In this document: positions 53,891 to 62,757 of the stretch, in pieces
Layout of the letters: each line of letters starts with the position of its first letter
Position numbering within the stretch: position 1 is the stretch's first letter
Source: Bacteroides mediterraneensis
GTDB lineage: Bacteria > Bacteroidota > Bacteroidia > Bacteroidales > Bacteroidaceae
Direction of reading: 5' to 3'
Assembly (NCBI RefSeq): GCF_025993685.1
Contig: NZ_DAJPEN010000001.1
Location: forward strand, 2,108,001 to 2,172,000
DNA length: 64,000 nt
Notes under the pieces: generated by a model
Seen by the model: only the letters and a program-made list of their open reading frames with translations
Databases searched by the model: none
What the model was told of the DNA's origin: nothing
Position numbers and translations under genes: made by a program

Positions 53891-54556
53891 TTATTCAAAC
53901 TCGTCTATCGTCTCATTCGTGAAATCGGCAAAGCGCTTCAGCTGCCGGAATATCTCTGTCATCCGGTCCAGAAAATCCGGATGGGAGAAAAATTCATCCT
54001 CCAGCGGACAGGCCACCGTAAAATCCTTACAGCGGATATACTGCGGATAAGGAAAATCTTTCGGGAATCCCTTCGGTACCGTTTTCAGATGCGTCTCCCC
54101 TACCACCGGAAAATATTGGTGGAAAGCCGGATCCTCCACAATGGCCCGGAACTCGTCGATACGGTCACACACCGACTGCCGTACCGCCCGCAGCATATCG
54201 GCAGGCATGCACCAGCTCCCTCCGGCCAACATACAGTTGCCCGGTTCCAGATGCACATAATAACCACAATGATTGGATTTCTTCCCTCTGGCATTGATAT
54301 AGCCCCCGATGTGGGTCTTGTAGGGAGACTTGTCCGAAGAGAAACGGACATCCCGATAGATACGATACGTACAATCCTGCGGAAGCACATGCGCCACACT
54401 CTCGTCGAACAGGGAGATACGGGCGATAACCATGCCCAGCAGTTCCTCAAAATCAGCCTGCACACTCAAATACTCCGCCTTATGTTCCTGAAACCACTCC
54501 CGGTTGTTGTTTGCCGCCAGCACTTTCAGGAAGTCCAATATATTCGATATATCCAT
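53891..54556 (-). CDS. DUF2461 (TIGR02453) family protein
   Basis: 221 residues from the ATG at 54556 (MDISNILDFLKVLAANNNRE); the frame runs 8 codons further to a TTG that is not a likely start. Family features are NNREWFQEHKAEYLS near the N-terminus, DVRFSSDKSPYKTHIGGYI and HLEPGNCMLAGGSW. Function is not established. It lies between the YhcH-family and inositol monophosphatase genes. Confidence 0.85.
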   Translation of the reverse strand: MDISNILDFLKVLAANNNREWFQEHKAEYLSVQADFEELLGMVIARISLFDESVAHVLPQDCTYRIYRDVRFSSDKSPYKTHIGGYINARGKKSNHCGYYVHLEPGNCMLAGGSWCMPADMLRAVRQSVCDRIDEFRAIVEDPAFHQYFPVVGETHLKTVPKGFPKDFPYPQYIRCKDFTVACPLEDEFFSHPDFLDRMTEIFRQLKRFADFTNETIDEFE

Positions 54557-54628
54557 ATCTTTTTCTTTTGAGTTACACAAACTTACAAAAAAAATCTTAT
54601 CTGTCGCACAAAAAGATGTTTTTTTGCA

Positions 54629-55414
54629 CTACCGCAACAGATTCAGCAGAAAATCATGCACTTTTCCGTTCGAAGCGATGACCTCCCGACCCGTATAGAA
54701 CGAATCACCTCCCGAAAAGTCGGTGACCCGGCCTCCCGCATTCTGCACGAGCAAGATGCCGGCTGCCACATCCCACGGGCAAGTGAAAGCCTCTGCACGG
54801 GCTTCAAAGCGTCCGTCGGCCACGTAACACATTTCAGCTGCCGCCGCACCTACCACCCGGATACCCGCCACATTGCCGTAGCAATTCTCTATCAGGCGGT
54901 TGAACACCGGCTTGTAGACCTCCGCATCATACGGCAATCCAAAAGCCAGAAAAGCATCGTCGGGCGAAGCCACCTCCGAAACCCGTATCTGCCGGTCGTT
55001 GCAGAAAGAAGGCGCTCCCTTGTAAGTCCAGAAACACTCGTCCCGACAGATTTCATACACCACCCCCAAGAGGATTTCCTTGCGGTTGCGCAACGCAATA
55101 CTGATGCAATAAGGTGCATGGTTGTGAATGAAATTCGTCGTTCCGTCCAGCGGGTCCACCACCCAGCAGTATTCCTCGTCGGCATGGCTTCCGCTTCCCT
55201 CTTCTGCAACAAAACCTGCCTCGGGAAGCCATTCCCGCAGACAGGCCACTATTCTTCGTTCCGATTCTTTGTCCACATACGACACATAGTCGTGTGCATG
55301 TTTTTTCTCAATCCGTTCCCGATTGAACTTCTTCCGCTCCTCACGGATAAAAGCGCCGGTTTCCACGGCCAGTTCACGCACCTTCCACGTCAGTTCGGAT
55401 AATTCCCAGTTCAT
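54629..55414 (-). CDS. inositol monophosphatase family protein
   Basis: 261 residues. The metal-binding motifs are complete: Glu in AEEGSG, DPLDGTTNFIHN near 85, and WDVAAGILLVQNAGG near 215. It hydrolyses inositol or related sugar phosphates with Mg2+. Overlaps the MORN gene by 4 bp. Confidence 0.92.
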   Translation of the reverse strand: MNWELSELTWKVRELAVETGAFIREERKKFNRERIEKKHAHDYVSYVDKESERRIVACLREWLPEAGFVAEEGSGSHADEEYCWVVDPLDGTTNFIHNHAPYCISIALRNRKEILLGVVYEICRDECFWTYKGAPSFCNDRQIRVSEVASPDDAFLAFGLPYDAEVYKPVFNRLIENCYGNVAGIRVVGAAAAEMCYVADGRFEARAEAFTCPWDVAAGILLVQNAGGRVTDFSGGDSFYTGREVIASNGKVHDFLLNLLR

Positions 55415-56532
55415 TTTTTCTCCTCCAACAAACGTCCGTATTTGAAAGTCCCCTTCCGGATGACATTCCCGTTGATATCCGTTTCAATAAAAGGACCATC
55501 TTTCTTTCCTTGCTTGAAGAAGCCTTCAAAGCGTACGCCCTCCTTGTCAATCAGCACCCCTTTTCCGTCTTCTTTGCCCCGCACGAACCCTCCGGTGTAA
55601 ACAGAACCGTCAGCCGTACGCAAGGTACCTTCTCCTTCCGCCATGTTATTCTTCCACTGGCCTTCGTATTCATCGCCGTTGGCCCACTTGTATTTTCCGG
55701 TACCCGAGCGCTGGTTCTTCACCCACTGTCCGTCGTACACAGCCCCGTTGGCCCAGGTGAACGTGCCTTGTCCTTCCTGCCAGCCGTTCAGGAACTGCCC
55801 CACGTACTTGTCGCCGTTGGGATACGTGTAGATACCACGTCCCGTCCGTTCCCCGTTGGCATAATCACCTTCGTAACGTTCGCCGTTCTGGAAATAATAG
55901 ATACCCTTTCCATCCTGCACGTCATCCTTCCAGTCGCCCACGTACTTGTCGCCGTTGGTATAATAGAAGGTTCCCTTTCCGTGACGCATGCCGTCCTTCC
56001 ATTCGCCTTCATATTTCGACTTGTCTTCCCAGACCATGGTACCTTTTCCGTTTTTCAGGTCGTTCTTCCATTCACCCGTATAGACCGCCCCACCTTTCCA
56101 GGTGTAAGTGCCTTGTCCGTTCCGTTTGTCATGATGCCACGTGCCGGCATACAAGTCCCCGTTATAATAAGTCATGGTACCCTCTCCTTCTTGGAAATCG
56201 GCATACCACATTCCCTCGTAACGGTTGTTGTTCATAAAATAATATGTTCCTTTCCCGTGTTGCTGGTCTTCATACCATTGCCCCACGTATTTTTCGCCGT
56301 CACTGAAGGTATAGGTTCCCTCCCCCTGACGTTTTCCTTTCACATATTCGCCTTCGTACACATCCCCGTTCCGGAAGACAGTCCGTCCTTTCCCGTTCGG
56401 TTTACGTCCCTTCAGTTCACCGGTATATTCCGATCCGTCTTTAAACTGATAGTATCCCAACGACATCTGGGCCGAAGCCGAAACCGAGCCGAAAGTCAGT
56501 AAAGTAAATAAAATCAATGTATGTTTGTTCAT
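55411..56532 (-). CDS. exported MORN-repeat protein
   Basis: 373 residues with a signal peptide (residues 1-21, ending SASAQ). Fourteen MORN-like repeats of about 23 residues follow, from YTGELKGRKPNG to FEGFFKQGKKDG, each with YxG and GxG. The C-terminal end is IRKGTFKYGRLLEEKK. MORN arrays bind membranes or proteins; exported bacterial forms have no agreed role. It overlaps the inositol monophosphatase start by 4 bp. Confidence 0.9.
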   Translation of the reverse strand: MNKHTLILFTLLTFGSVSASAQMSLGYYQFKDGSEYTGELKGRKPNGKGRTVFRNGDVYEGEYVKGKRQGEGTYTFSDGEKYVGQWYEDQQHGKGTYYFMNNNRYEGMWYADFQEGEGTMTYYNGDLYAGTWHHDKRNGQGTYTWKGGAVYTGEWKNDLKNGKGTMVWEDKSKYEGEWKDGMRHGKGTFYYTNGDKYVGDWKDDVQDGKGIYYFQNGERYEGDYANGERTGRGIYTYPNGDKYVGQFLNGWQEGQGTFTWANGAVYDGQWVKNQRSGTGKYKWANGDEYEGQWKNNMAEGEGTLRTADGSVYTGGFVRGKEDGKGVLIDKEGVRFEGFFKQGKKDGPFIETDINGNVIRKGTFKYGRLLEEKK

Positions 56533-56601
56533 CCTTGTTATTGGTCTGTTTTTTAAATCCGTTCAAAAATAGTCTTTTTACTTTTGCCCGCACCGACAGG
56601 T

Positions 56602-57894
56602 TTATACTTTTTTACCTGCCACCACCTCTATTAAGTTTTCTTTGCAGAAATACTGCTGAGCCAGTGAGAGTAACTCCTCCGAAGTAACTTCCCGGATGGC
56701 TGCCAGCGAAGCATCGAAGAAATCCGGTTTCAGTCCGGCAGTCTCAATGAATATCCACGCATCCGACAGTGAGAAAGCCCCTTCATACGAACGGCACATA
56801 TCGCCCAGCATGTAATTGCGCACCATCTCCAGTTCCTCGGCCGGCACCTTTTCCTGCTGCAGGCGGTCCATTTCACGGTACACTTCCGTCACCACCGACT
56901 CGATGTACTCGTTGGCCGCCTCCGTGCTGACAACCAGCAGGCTCGTGCCCGGATAAGACACCAGTCCGGCCCCGATACCGTAGGTATATCCCTTCTCTTC
57001 ACGGATGTTCGACATCAGCCGGCTGCCGAAATAGCCGCCGAACAGCGTGACCAGCACCCGCAATTTCAGATAGTCCGGATGCTTGCGGTCGAGCGAGAAA
57101 CCTCCCATGCGGAGGGAACTCTGCAAGGCATCCTCCTTCTCCACGAAAATCCGTTTGCGGGTATCCTTCACGATATCCCATGTCCGCTCCACCTTTTCCG
57201 ACGTACAGTTGCCCCACGGAGCCTCTCCCCACTGGTGCTCAATGCATCGGATAACTTCCGGCGTCACCTTGCCCGACACATACATCGAACAGTTGCCCGA
57301 ATGATAATGCCGGTGATAAAACTCCTTCAACGCCTCCACCTGGATACGTTCATAATCTTCCAGCTCCGCATACCGGCCCAAAGGATGCGCGGTGCCAAAC
57401 AACGAACGGTTCAGCTGCTTGCGGGCCAGCACATCCACCCGCTGGTTGTTCACCAGGAACTGCTGGCGGTTGATGTCGCAGATAATCCGGAACTGTTCCT
57501 CCGGGAATACCGCCTCTTTCACCATTCCGGCCACAATCTCCAGCGTCTGGTCGAGGTATTTGGTCAGCGTGTAAAGCGTGACGAATCCACAGTTGACAGA
57601 AGAAGAAAGTTCCAGCCAAGCCCCGTAATAATCCAGCCGCTCGGCAATCTCGCCCGAAGTCATCCGTACGGTTCCTTCGCGCAACATGCGGTTAGTAAAC
57701 ACTGCCTGAAGCGGCTGCGACTGGTCGAGCTGTCCGCTCCGTACCAGCAAGTCGAAACGAATCACGTCTTCATTGCCCGCCGAAAGCACATACAGCGGCA
57801 TGCCGTTGCGCATGCGGTGCAGTTCCGGCTGCAAGATGGAAAAATGCTCCAGCTGGCGGATGGCAGGAGCCACACTACGGTCAAGCTGCGTCAT
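56602..57894 (-). CDS. M16 peptidase homologue lacking the zinc motif
   Basis: 430 residues of M16 fold. The position of the HxxEH zinc box reads VFTNRMLREGT near residue 67, with none of the three metal residues. The C-terminal half has GSRLMSNIREEKGYTYGIG, the typical M16 substrate-binding box. It is probably a structural partner of a catalytic M16 subunit encoded elsewhere, as in two-subunit enzymes. It overlaps kdsB by 4 bp, hence coupled expression. Confidence 0.85.
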   Translation of the reverse strand: MTQLDRSVAPAIRQLEHFSILQPELHRMRNGMPLYVLSAGNEDVIRFDLLVRSGQLDQSQPLQAVFTNRMLREGTVRMTSGEIAERLDYYGAWLELSSSVNCGFVTLYTLTKYLDQTLEIVAGMVKEAVFPEEQFRIICDINRQQFLVNNQRVDVLARKQLNRSLFGTAHPLGRYAELEDYERIQVEALKEFYHRHYHSGNCSMYVSGKVTPEVIRCIEHQWGEAPWGNCTSEKVERTWDIVKDTRKRIFVEKEDALQSSLRMGGFSLDRKHPDYLKLRVLVTLFGGYFGSRLMSNIREEKGYTYGIGAGLVSYPGTSLLVVSTEAANEYIESVVTEVYREMDRLQQEKVPAEELEMVRNYMLGDMCRSYEGAFSLSDAWIFIETAGLKPDFFDASLAAIREVTSEELLSLAQQYFCKENLIEVVAGKKV

Positions 57895-58652
57895 AGGGCC
57901 TCCCCGTGATTGCGCAGGAATTCCTCGGCACGCGCCAGATCCTGCGGGGTGTCAATACCGATAGTCTCTACCTCACTGAGGCCCACCTTGATGGAATAGC
58001 CGTTCTCCAGCCAGCGCAACTGCTCCAGCGATTCGGCCAGTTCCAGTGACGACTGCGGAAGGGCGGTAATCTCTTTCAGTACCGAAGCCCGATAGGCATA
58101 CAGTCCGATGTGCTTGTAATATGTGTGTCCGGCCAGCCACTCCTGCTTGTCGCGGTTGCGCTGGTAAGGAATGATGGAACGGCTGAAATAAAGGGCATTC
58201 ATCCACTTGTCCACCACCACCTTCGGCGAATTGACATTCTCCAGCGCATCGAATCCGTCGGCCGGTGTAAACGGTTTCACCAAGGTGGCAATCTGGGTCG
58301 TCTCCTCGTCGAAACACGCCTTCACGGCTTCCAGCTGCGAACGCTGGATGAAAGGCTCATCGCCTTGAATGTTCACCACCACGTCATAGCCGCTGCCTAC
58401 CTTGCAGTAGGCTTCGTAACAACGGTCGGTTCCACTCTTATGGTCGACGGAAGTCATCACCACTTTTCCACCGAAGGCTTTCACAGCCGCTTCGATGCGT
58501 TCGTCGTCCGTAGCCACGTATGCTTCGTCCAGCACACCGGCCACTTGCTCATAGACTCTCTGTATGACGGGTTTGCCTCCCAGCAGAGCCAGTGGTTTGG
58601 CCGGGAAGCGTGTAGATGCATATCTAGCAGGAATAATTCCAATAAATTTCAT
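57891..58652 (-). CDS. kdsB: 3-deoxy-manno-octulosonate cytidylyltransferase
   Basis: 253 residues. The nucleotide box IIPARYASTRFPAKPL is at the N-terminus, with VNIQGDEPFI near 100. It activates Kdo with CTP for lipid A-core synthesis. It is the first gene of a minus-strand run and overlaps the M16 gene by 4 bp. Confidence 0.95.
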   Translation of the reverse strand: MKFIGIIPARYASTRFPAKPLALLGGKPVIQRVYEQVAGVLDEAYVATDDERIEAAVKAFGGKVVMTSVDHKSGTDRCYEAYCKVGSGYDVVVNIQGDEPFIQRSQLEAVKACFDEETTQIATLVKPFTPADGFDALENVNSPKVVVDKWMNALYFSRSIIPYQRNRDKQEWLAGHTYYKHIGLYAYRASVLKEITALPQSSLELAESLEQLRWLENGYSIKVGLSEVETIGIDTPQDLARAEEFLRNHGEAL

Positions 58653-58888
58653 GATAATAATATTTGAGGTTCATCACGCAAAAATAATAAGATTTTTCCG
58701 AAACCCGAAAAGATAATCACCTTTCCCTCCCCCCAAAGACCTTAAACCTGCACCACAGACCATACAAAAATGGTTTTCTCCCATAAATCGGGTCGTTTCT
58801 GGTTTCGGCTGCTCTTCCCCAAAGACTCTTATCCTTCCCATTAAAAATGGAAAACACTGAAAAACAGGGCATTCAGATACGTGAATAA
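58653..58888. other. intergenic region between kdsB and the 22-bp repeat element
   Basis: No credible gene. Just upstream of kdsB, TATTTTTG on the minus strand (58686-58679) matches the -7 consensus and may serve kdsB; the rest is AT-rich. Confidence 0.35.
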
Positions 58889-58989
58889 GGTCTGAAAAAA
58901 CGCCTTTACGTTTTGATCAAAACGCAAGTACGTTTCAAGTAAAACACAAGTGCGTTTGCCATCAAATGCAAGTGCGTTTTTTTCAGACC
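58889..58989. repeat. degenerate repeat of 22-bp period, copy B, inside an inverted repeat
   Basis: Units start at 58907, 58929 and 58951, with a partial at 58973, each beginning TACGTTT or TGCGTTT; unit length is exactly 22 bp. AAACGCAAG or close variants end the units. The block is enclosed by GGTCTGAAAAAACGC (58889-58903) and GCGTTTTTTTCAGACC (58974-58989), which are inverted copies of each other. Confidence 0.65.
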
Positions 58990-59074
58990 TCAAAATTCCT
59001 CAATTCCTGTGGACACAAGGAATACAGAGGAATAAAAATATAAACACAGACAGACATTCAAACACAAAATGTAT

Positions 59075-59974
59075 TTAAGCCACTGCATTATTCATAAACT
59101 CTTTCGGTGTACAACCAACTTGTTTTTTGAAGAAACGGAGAAAATGTTGCGGATATTGGAAACCAAGCATCTCGGCAACTTGCTTGGTGCTGAGATTGGA
59201 ATCAAGCAAGGCGCTTTTAGCCACTTCTGCTATTTTGAGTTGAATGTATTCATGTGCTGTCTTGCCTGTTTCAGACTTTACCAAATCACCGAAATAATTT
59301 GGCGAAAGACATATTTTGTCTGCAAAGTATTTCACGGTAGGTAGCCCATGTTGTTTTGCCATACCCGAATCCCAATATCCGTTCAACAACCGTTCGAAAC
59401 GTACAAGGACATCATTGTTCAATTCTTCACGGGTCACAAACTGACGTTCATAGAATCTCATGCAATAGTTAAGCAATACCTCGATATTCGAAATAATCAA
59501 CGGTTTGGAGAACCTGTCAATGGGATGATCCAGTTCACGAGTTATCTTGTCCATGTAGTCTTGCAGGATGATGCGCTCGTCCACGGACAGATGTAAGGCT
59601 TCGTTGGAAGCATACGAGAAGAAAGAATATTGTTTCATCTTCTGTGCTAATGAGGTGCGGTGCAGGAAATCAGGATGAAACAGCAACCCAATAGCTTCCG
59701 GTGTGGGGCCGTCTTCCGTGCGATGGATACCTACGGTCTGTCCCGGAGCAAAACTGACCACGGTCTCATCGTCAAAATCATAGACCGTCTTGCCATAATT
59801 AATGATGCACCCTGTTGTCTTTTTCAGGAACAACGCATAGAAACCAAATGTCATTCTGTGTGTAGGCTGGTTATCCGAACGGTCAAAATGAACAACGCTC
59901 ACCAGCGGGTGTTTGGTTTGGAAACCGAAGTATCGGTTGTATTGTTCGATTGTATCTGCCTTGATAATATCCAT
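59075..59974 (-). CDS. AraC family transcriptional regulator
   Basis: 299 residues. The first 150 are a cupin-like ligand domain (TVVSFAPGQTVGIHR, DFLHRTSLAQ); the last 100 hold two helix-turn-helix units (LSPNYFGDLVKSETGKTA, then TKQVAEMLGFQYPQHFLRFF). It lies divergently about 400 bp from the redox genes at 60388-63449, and such pairs are common in Bacteroidales, so it probably controls them. The inducer is unknown. Confidence 0.9.
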   Translation of the reverse strand: MDIIKADTIEQYNRYFGFQTKHPLVSVVHFDRSDNQPTHRMTFGFYALFLKKTTGCIINYGKTVYDFDDETVVSFAPGQTVGIHRTEDGPTPEAIGLLFHPDFLHRTSLAQKMKQYSFFSYASNEALHLSVDERIILQDYMDKITRELDHPIDRFSKPLIISNIEVLLNYCMRFYERQFVTREELNNDVLVRFERLLNGYWDSGMAKQHGLPTVKYFADKICLSPNYFGDLVKSETGKTAHEYIQLKIAEVAKSALLDSNLSTKQVAEMLGFQYPQHFLRFFKKQVGCTPKEFMNNAVA

Positions 59975-60334
59975 AGCTTTCTCTTTCTTAGTGATTGATT
60001 TACTCTTTCAGTCAATACAAAGTAAATAATTATTCTCAAGATTACGACTGTGCTCCTTTGATAAAACGTAATCTGGGTATCATTTCCCCTTACTTGGGTA
60101 CTTTTCTACATTTTGCCTGCCACACTTCGTGCTATAGGGAATGTTCGTTACCCGATGATAGTCAGTTTTACCTCTTTAATGGTCGGTCCTTTTTTCTGTT
60201 CGTGACTATTGGGAAGCTGTCTGCCTTACAGATTTTAACTTCTTGATTATCAATTTTCAGTTTTAAAGGAAAACTTCCGTAATCGAGGTATTTCCTCCCT
60301 TAAGACAGGTACCGGCCAAGGCCCTTAAAACTTC
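59975..60334. other. intergenic region between AraC gene and redox cluster
   Basis: About 360 bp with no credible gene on either strand. It should hold the regulatory targets of the AraC protein, but no obvious repeated operator was recognised. Confidence 0.4.
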
Positions 60335-60342
60335 TACCTTTG
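60335..60342 (+). promoter_or_regulatory. promoter -7 element of the redox cluster
   Basis: TACCTTTG, 46 bp before the first start of the cluster. The -33 region is weak, as expected for a promoter that needs an activator. Confidence 0.55.
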
Positions 60343-60387
60343 CAACGTAAGAACAATGACAATAGTAATAATAAGAATTAAAAAAGT

Positions 60388-60782
60388 ATGAAACGTACAA
60401 TTATGACACTTGTGGCAAGTTTGGCTATAATCGCCACCGCCACCGCGACTACGGATCGGATTCCGGCAAAAGGATTCGCCATGTTTTCGGCAAAAGACAC
60501 ATTTCATCCACACGAGTTTACCCGTAGAGCTGTTGGAGACAATGATATCCAGATAGAAATACTCTATGCCGGAATATGCCACAGCGATCTGCACGCCGGA
60601 TGGGACGAACAGCAGAAACAAGGACTGTATGCTACTTATCCGATGATTCCGGGACACACGACATTTATCCCGAAGTAGAGCTCATCCAGGCCGATGCTTC
60701 CGAAATAGACAAGGCCTGGCGTAACGTGTCTGACGGAAAAGTGAAATTCCGCTATGTAATCGATATGAGTACCATCGAATAA
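60388..60782 (+). pseudogene. exported zinc alcohol dehydrogenase with internal deletion
   Basis: The first frame (60388-60678) has a signal peptide and the N-terminal GroES-like start of a zinc alcohol dehydrogenase, with ILYAGICHSDLHAGWDEQ and YPMIPGH. After PGH it runs out of frame and stops. The next frame (ending 60782) reads PEVELIQADASEIDKAW and VKFRYVIDMSTIE, the C-terminal end of the same family. About 240 residues of the nucleotide-binding middle are missing. The join is near 60660-60676. It cannot encode an active enzyme. Confidence 0.8.
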
Positions 60783-60847
60783 GAGACACGGGGATAAACC
60801 ATATATCAAGGTGGCGCTCTTTCAAAACAATCTAAAATAGTGATAAA

Positions 60848-62347
60848 ATGAAAAAATGGTTATTACCTATGATACTGATGTCATGCCTGGCAATGACGGT
60901 AAGTGCGTGTTCTCCGACAGAAGAATCTGTAAACACGGAAAATCCCACTCCACAGCCTGAATCGGACCCGCAACCGGACCCCGATTCTGAAGACCCCGAC
61001 CCACAGCCGACCGGCGGTCGTGCACTGGTTGTGTACTTTTCCTGCACGAATACTACCAGAGGTATCGCCCATCGGATTGTCGCGGTGACCGATGCGGCTG
61101 CCTGGCGAATCGAACCCGAAGAGCCCTATACCTCCGAGGATTTGAATTACAACAATTCATCGTGTCGTGCAAACCGGGAACAGAATGATCCGTCGGCACG
61201 TCCTGCCATCAAGGGCAAATGTAAGGAAATTGCCGATTACGACGTAATTTTTCTCGGCTATCCCATCTGGTGGGGGAAAGCGCCGAAAGTCATTTTCACC
61301 TTCCTTGAAGGCCATGACCTTACGGGCAAGACGATTGTACCGTTCTGCACGTCACATTCCAGTGGCATTGGCTCAAGTGATACAGACCTGCATCAGCTGG
61401 CACCAGGAGCCGAATGGGAACGGGGACAACGATTCAATGGAAGCGAATCAGAAGAAACAATTAAAAACTGGATTGAAAGTATGAACTTAAATATTGACAA
61501 TGGTACGAATGCGGGGGTATTTGACCTCTCTGAAGGGACAAACGGAAACGCTCCGACAGTGAAGTTAAGCAGTGGCTACGATATGCCGATTCTCGGTTTG
61601 GGCACATACAGCCTGCATGGCGATGTCTGCATCAACAGCATTAAGGCCGCTTTGGCAAGCGGTTTCCGGAAATTTGACACGGCATCCATCTACGGCAATG
61701 AAGAAGAGGTGGGGCAAGCCATCCGGGAATCGGATGTACCGCGTGAAGAGATTTTTGTAGCTACCAAACTCTATCCCAACCAGTACGCCAATCCTGAAGC
61801 TGCTATCGAGGAATGCCTGAGAAAACTCAACATCGGCTATGTCGACCTGATGTTGCTTCATCATCCGGGTACGAATGATGTGAAGGCATACAAGGCCATG
61901 GAGAAGTATGTGGCAGAAGGGAAAATACGTTCAATAGGTGTGTCGTGTTACTATGTGAATGAGATAAACGAATTCTTACCTCAGGTAAATATCAAACCCG
62001 TACTGGTTCAGAATGAGGTTCATCCTTATTATCAGGATACTGAAGTAGTGGAACACTTACACAATCTCGGCATTGCCGTAGAAGCCTGGTATCCGCTTGG
62101 AGGACGGGGACATCAGGGTGAACTGCTGAGCGACCCGGTGTTATCGGATATAGCAGCCAGGCACGGCAAATCGGTGGTACAGGTTATTCTTCGCTGGCAC
62201 CTGCAGCGAGGCGTGGTTGCCATTCCCGGTTCGAGCAATCCCGACCATATCGAGGAAAATATCTCTATTTTTGATTTCTCATTGACCGACGATGAAATGG
62301 CACGAATCGCCGCACTCAACCGGAATGAGAAGCACGACTGGTATTAA
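60848..62347 (+). CDS. lipoprotein fusing flavodoxin and aldo/keto reductase
   Basis: 499 residues. A lipoprotein signal with Cys21 (TVSAC) is followed by a Pro/Asp/Glu-rich linker (PESDPQPDPDSEDPDPQP). Residues about 57-210 are a complete flavodoxin-like domain (VVYFSCTNTTRG, FLGYPIWWG). Residues about 240-499 are a complete aldo/keto reductase with the catalytic Asp and Tyr in FDTASIYGNE, Lys in ATKLYP and His in LLHHPG. The two are usually separate genes. The fusion would couple FMN and NAD(P)H chemistry at the membrane. Substrate unknown. Confidence 0.8.
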   Translation: MKKWLLPMILMSCLAMTVSACSPTEESVNTENPTPQPESDPQPDPDSEDPDPQPTGGRALVVYFSCTNTTRGIAHRIVAVTDAAAWRIEPEEPYTSEDLNYNNSSCRANREQNDPSARPAIKGKCKEIADYDVIFLGYPIWWGKAPKVIFTFLEGHDLTGKTIVPFCTSHSSGIGSSDTDLHQLAPGAEWERGQRFNGSESEETIKNWIESMNLNIDNGTNAGVFDLSEGTNGNAPTVKLSSGYDMPILGLGTYSLHGDVCINSIKAALASGFRKFDTASIYGNEEEVGQAIRESDVPREEIFVATKLYPNQYANPEAAIEECLRKLNIGYVDLMLLHHPGTNDVKAYKAMEKYVAEGKIRSIGVSCYYVNEINEFLPQVNIKPVLVQNEVHPYYQDTEVVEHLHNLGIAVEAWYPLGGRGHQGELLSDPVLSDIAARHGKSVVQVILRWHLQRGVVAIPGSSNPDHIEENISIFDFSLTDDEMARIAALNRNEKHDWY

Positions 62348-62431
62348 ACAGGGATAAAGGAATACGGACCGTCGGTTTCAAGATTGCGGACTGCATAAAG
62401 ACAGGGAAAAACGATTTCGCAACAAACTAAA

Positions 62432-62459
62432 ACAGATTGAATTATACAGATTGAATTAT
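62432..62459 (+). repeat. 14-bp tandem duplication before the iron alcohol dehydrogenase remnant
   Basis: ACAGATTGAATTAT occurs twice without a gap, directly before an ATG. Confidence 0.7.
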
Positions 62460-62757
62460 GATGAAAACAAGTATGACTTATGACCAGTACATTCCTACCC
62501 ATATCCTTTTCGGTGTAGGACAGTTGAACAATCTCCATGCACAGCCATTGCCTGGCAAACGGGCATTGTTTGTCATCTCTAATGGAAAATCAACCCGTGC
62601 AAACGGTTATCTCGCACGTACCGAAGAACAACTTCATAAGGCTGGCGTAGAAACCGAAGTATTCGATGGCATTGCCCCTAATCCAACTGTAGCAAATGCG
62701 GATGCAGCTGCCCATTGTTGCCATAACCACTACAGCCGGAACGGGTATATCGTATGA
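62458..62757 (+). pseudogene. iron-containing alcohol dehydrogenase remnant
   Basis: 99 codons. The start matches an iron-type alcohol dehydrogenase (PTHILFGVGQLNNLHAQ, KRALFVISNGKSTRANGY, VEVFDGIAPNPTV). After ADAAA the frame is lost, but the bases that follow encode ITTTAGTGI in another frame, the family motif that normally lies some 50 residues later. The rest of the gene is absent; the next gene begins across its stop by 4 bp. Internal and C-terminal deletion, so inactive. Confidence 0.75.
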
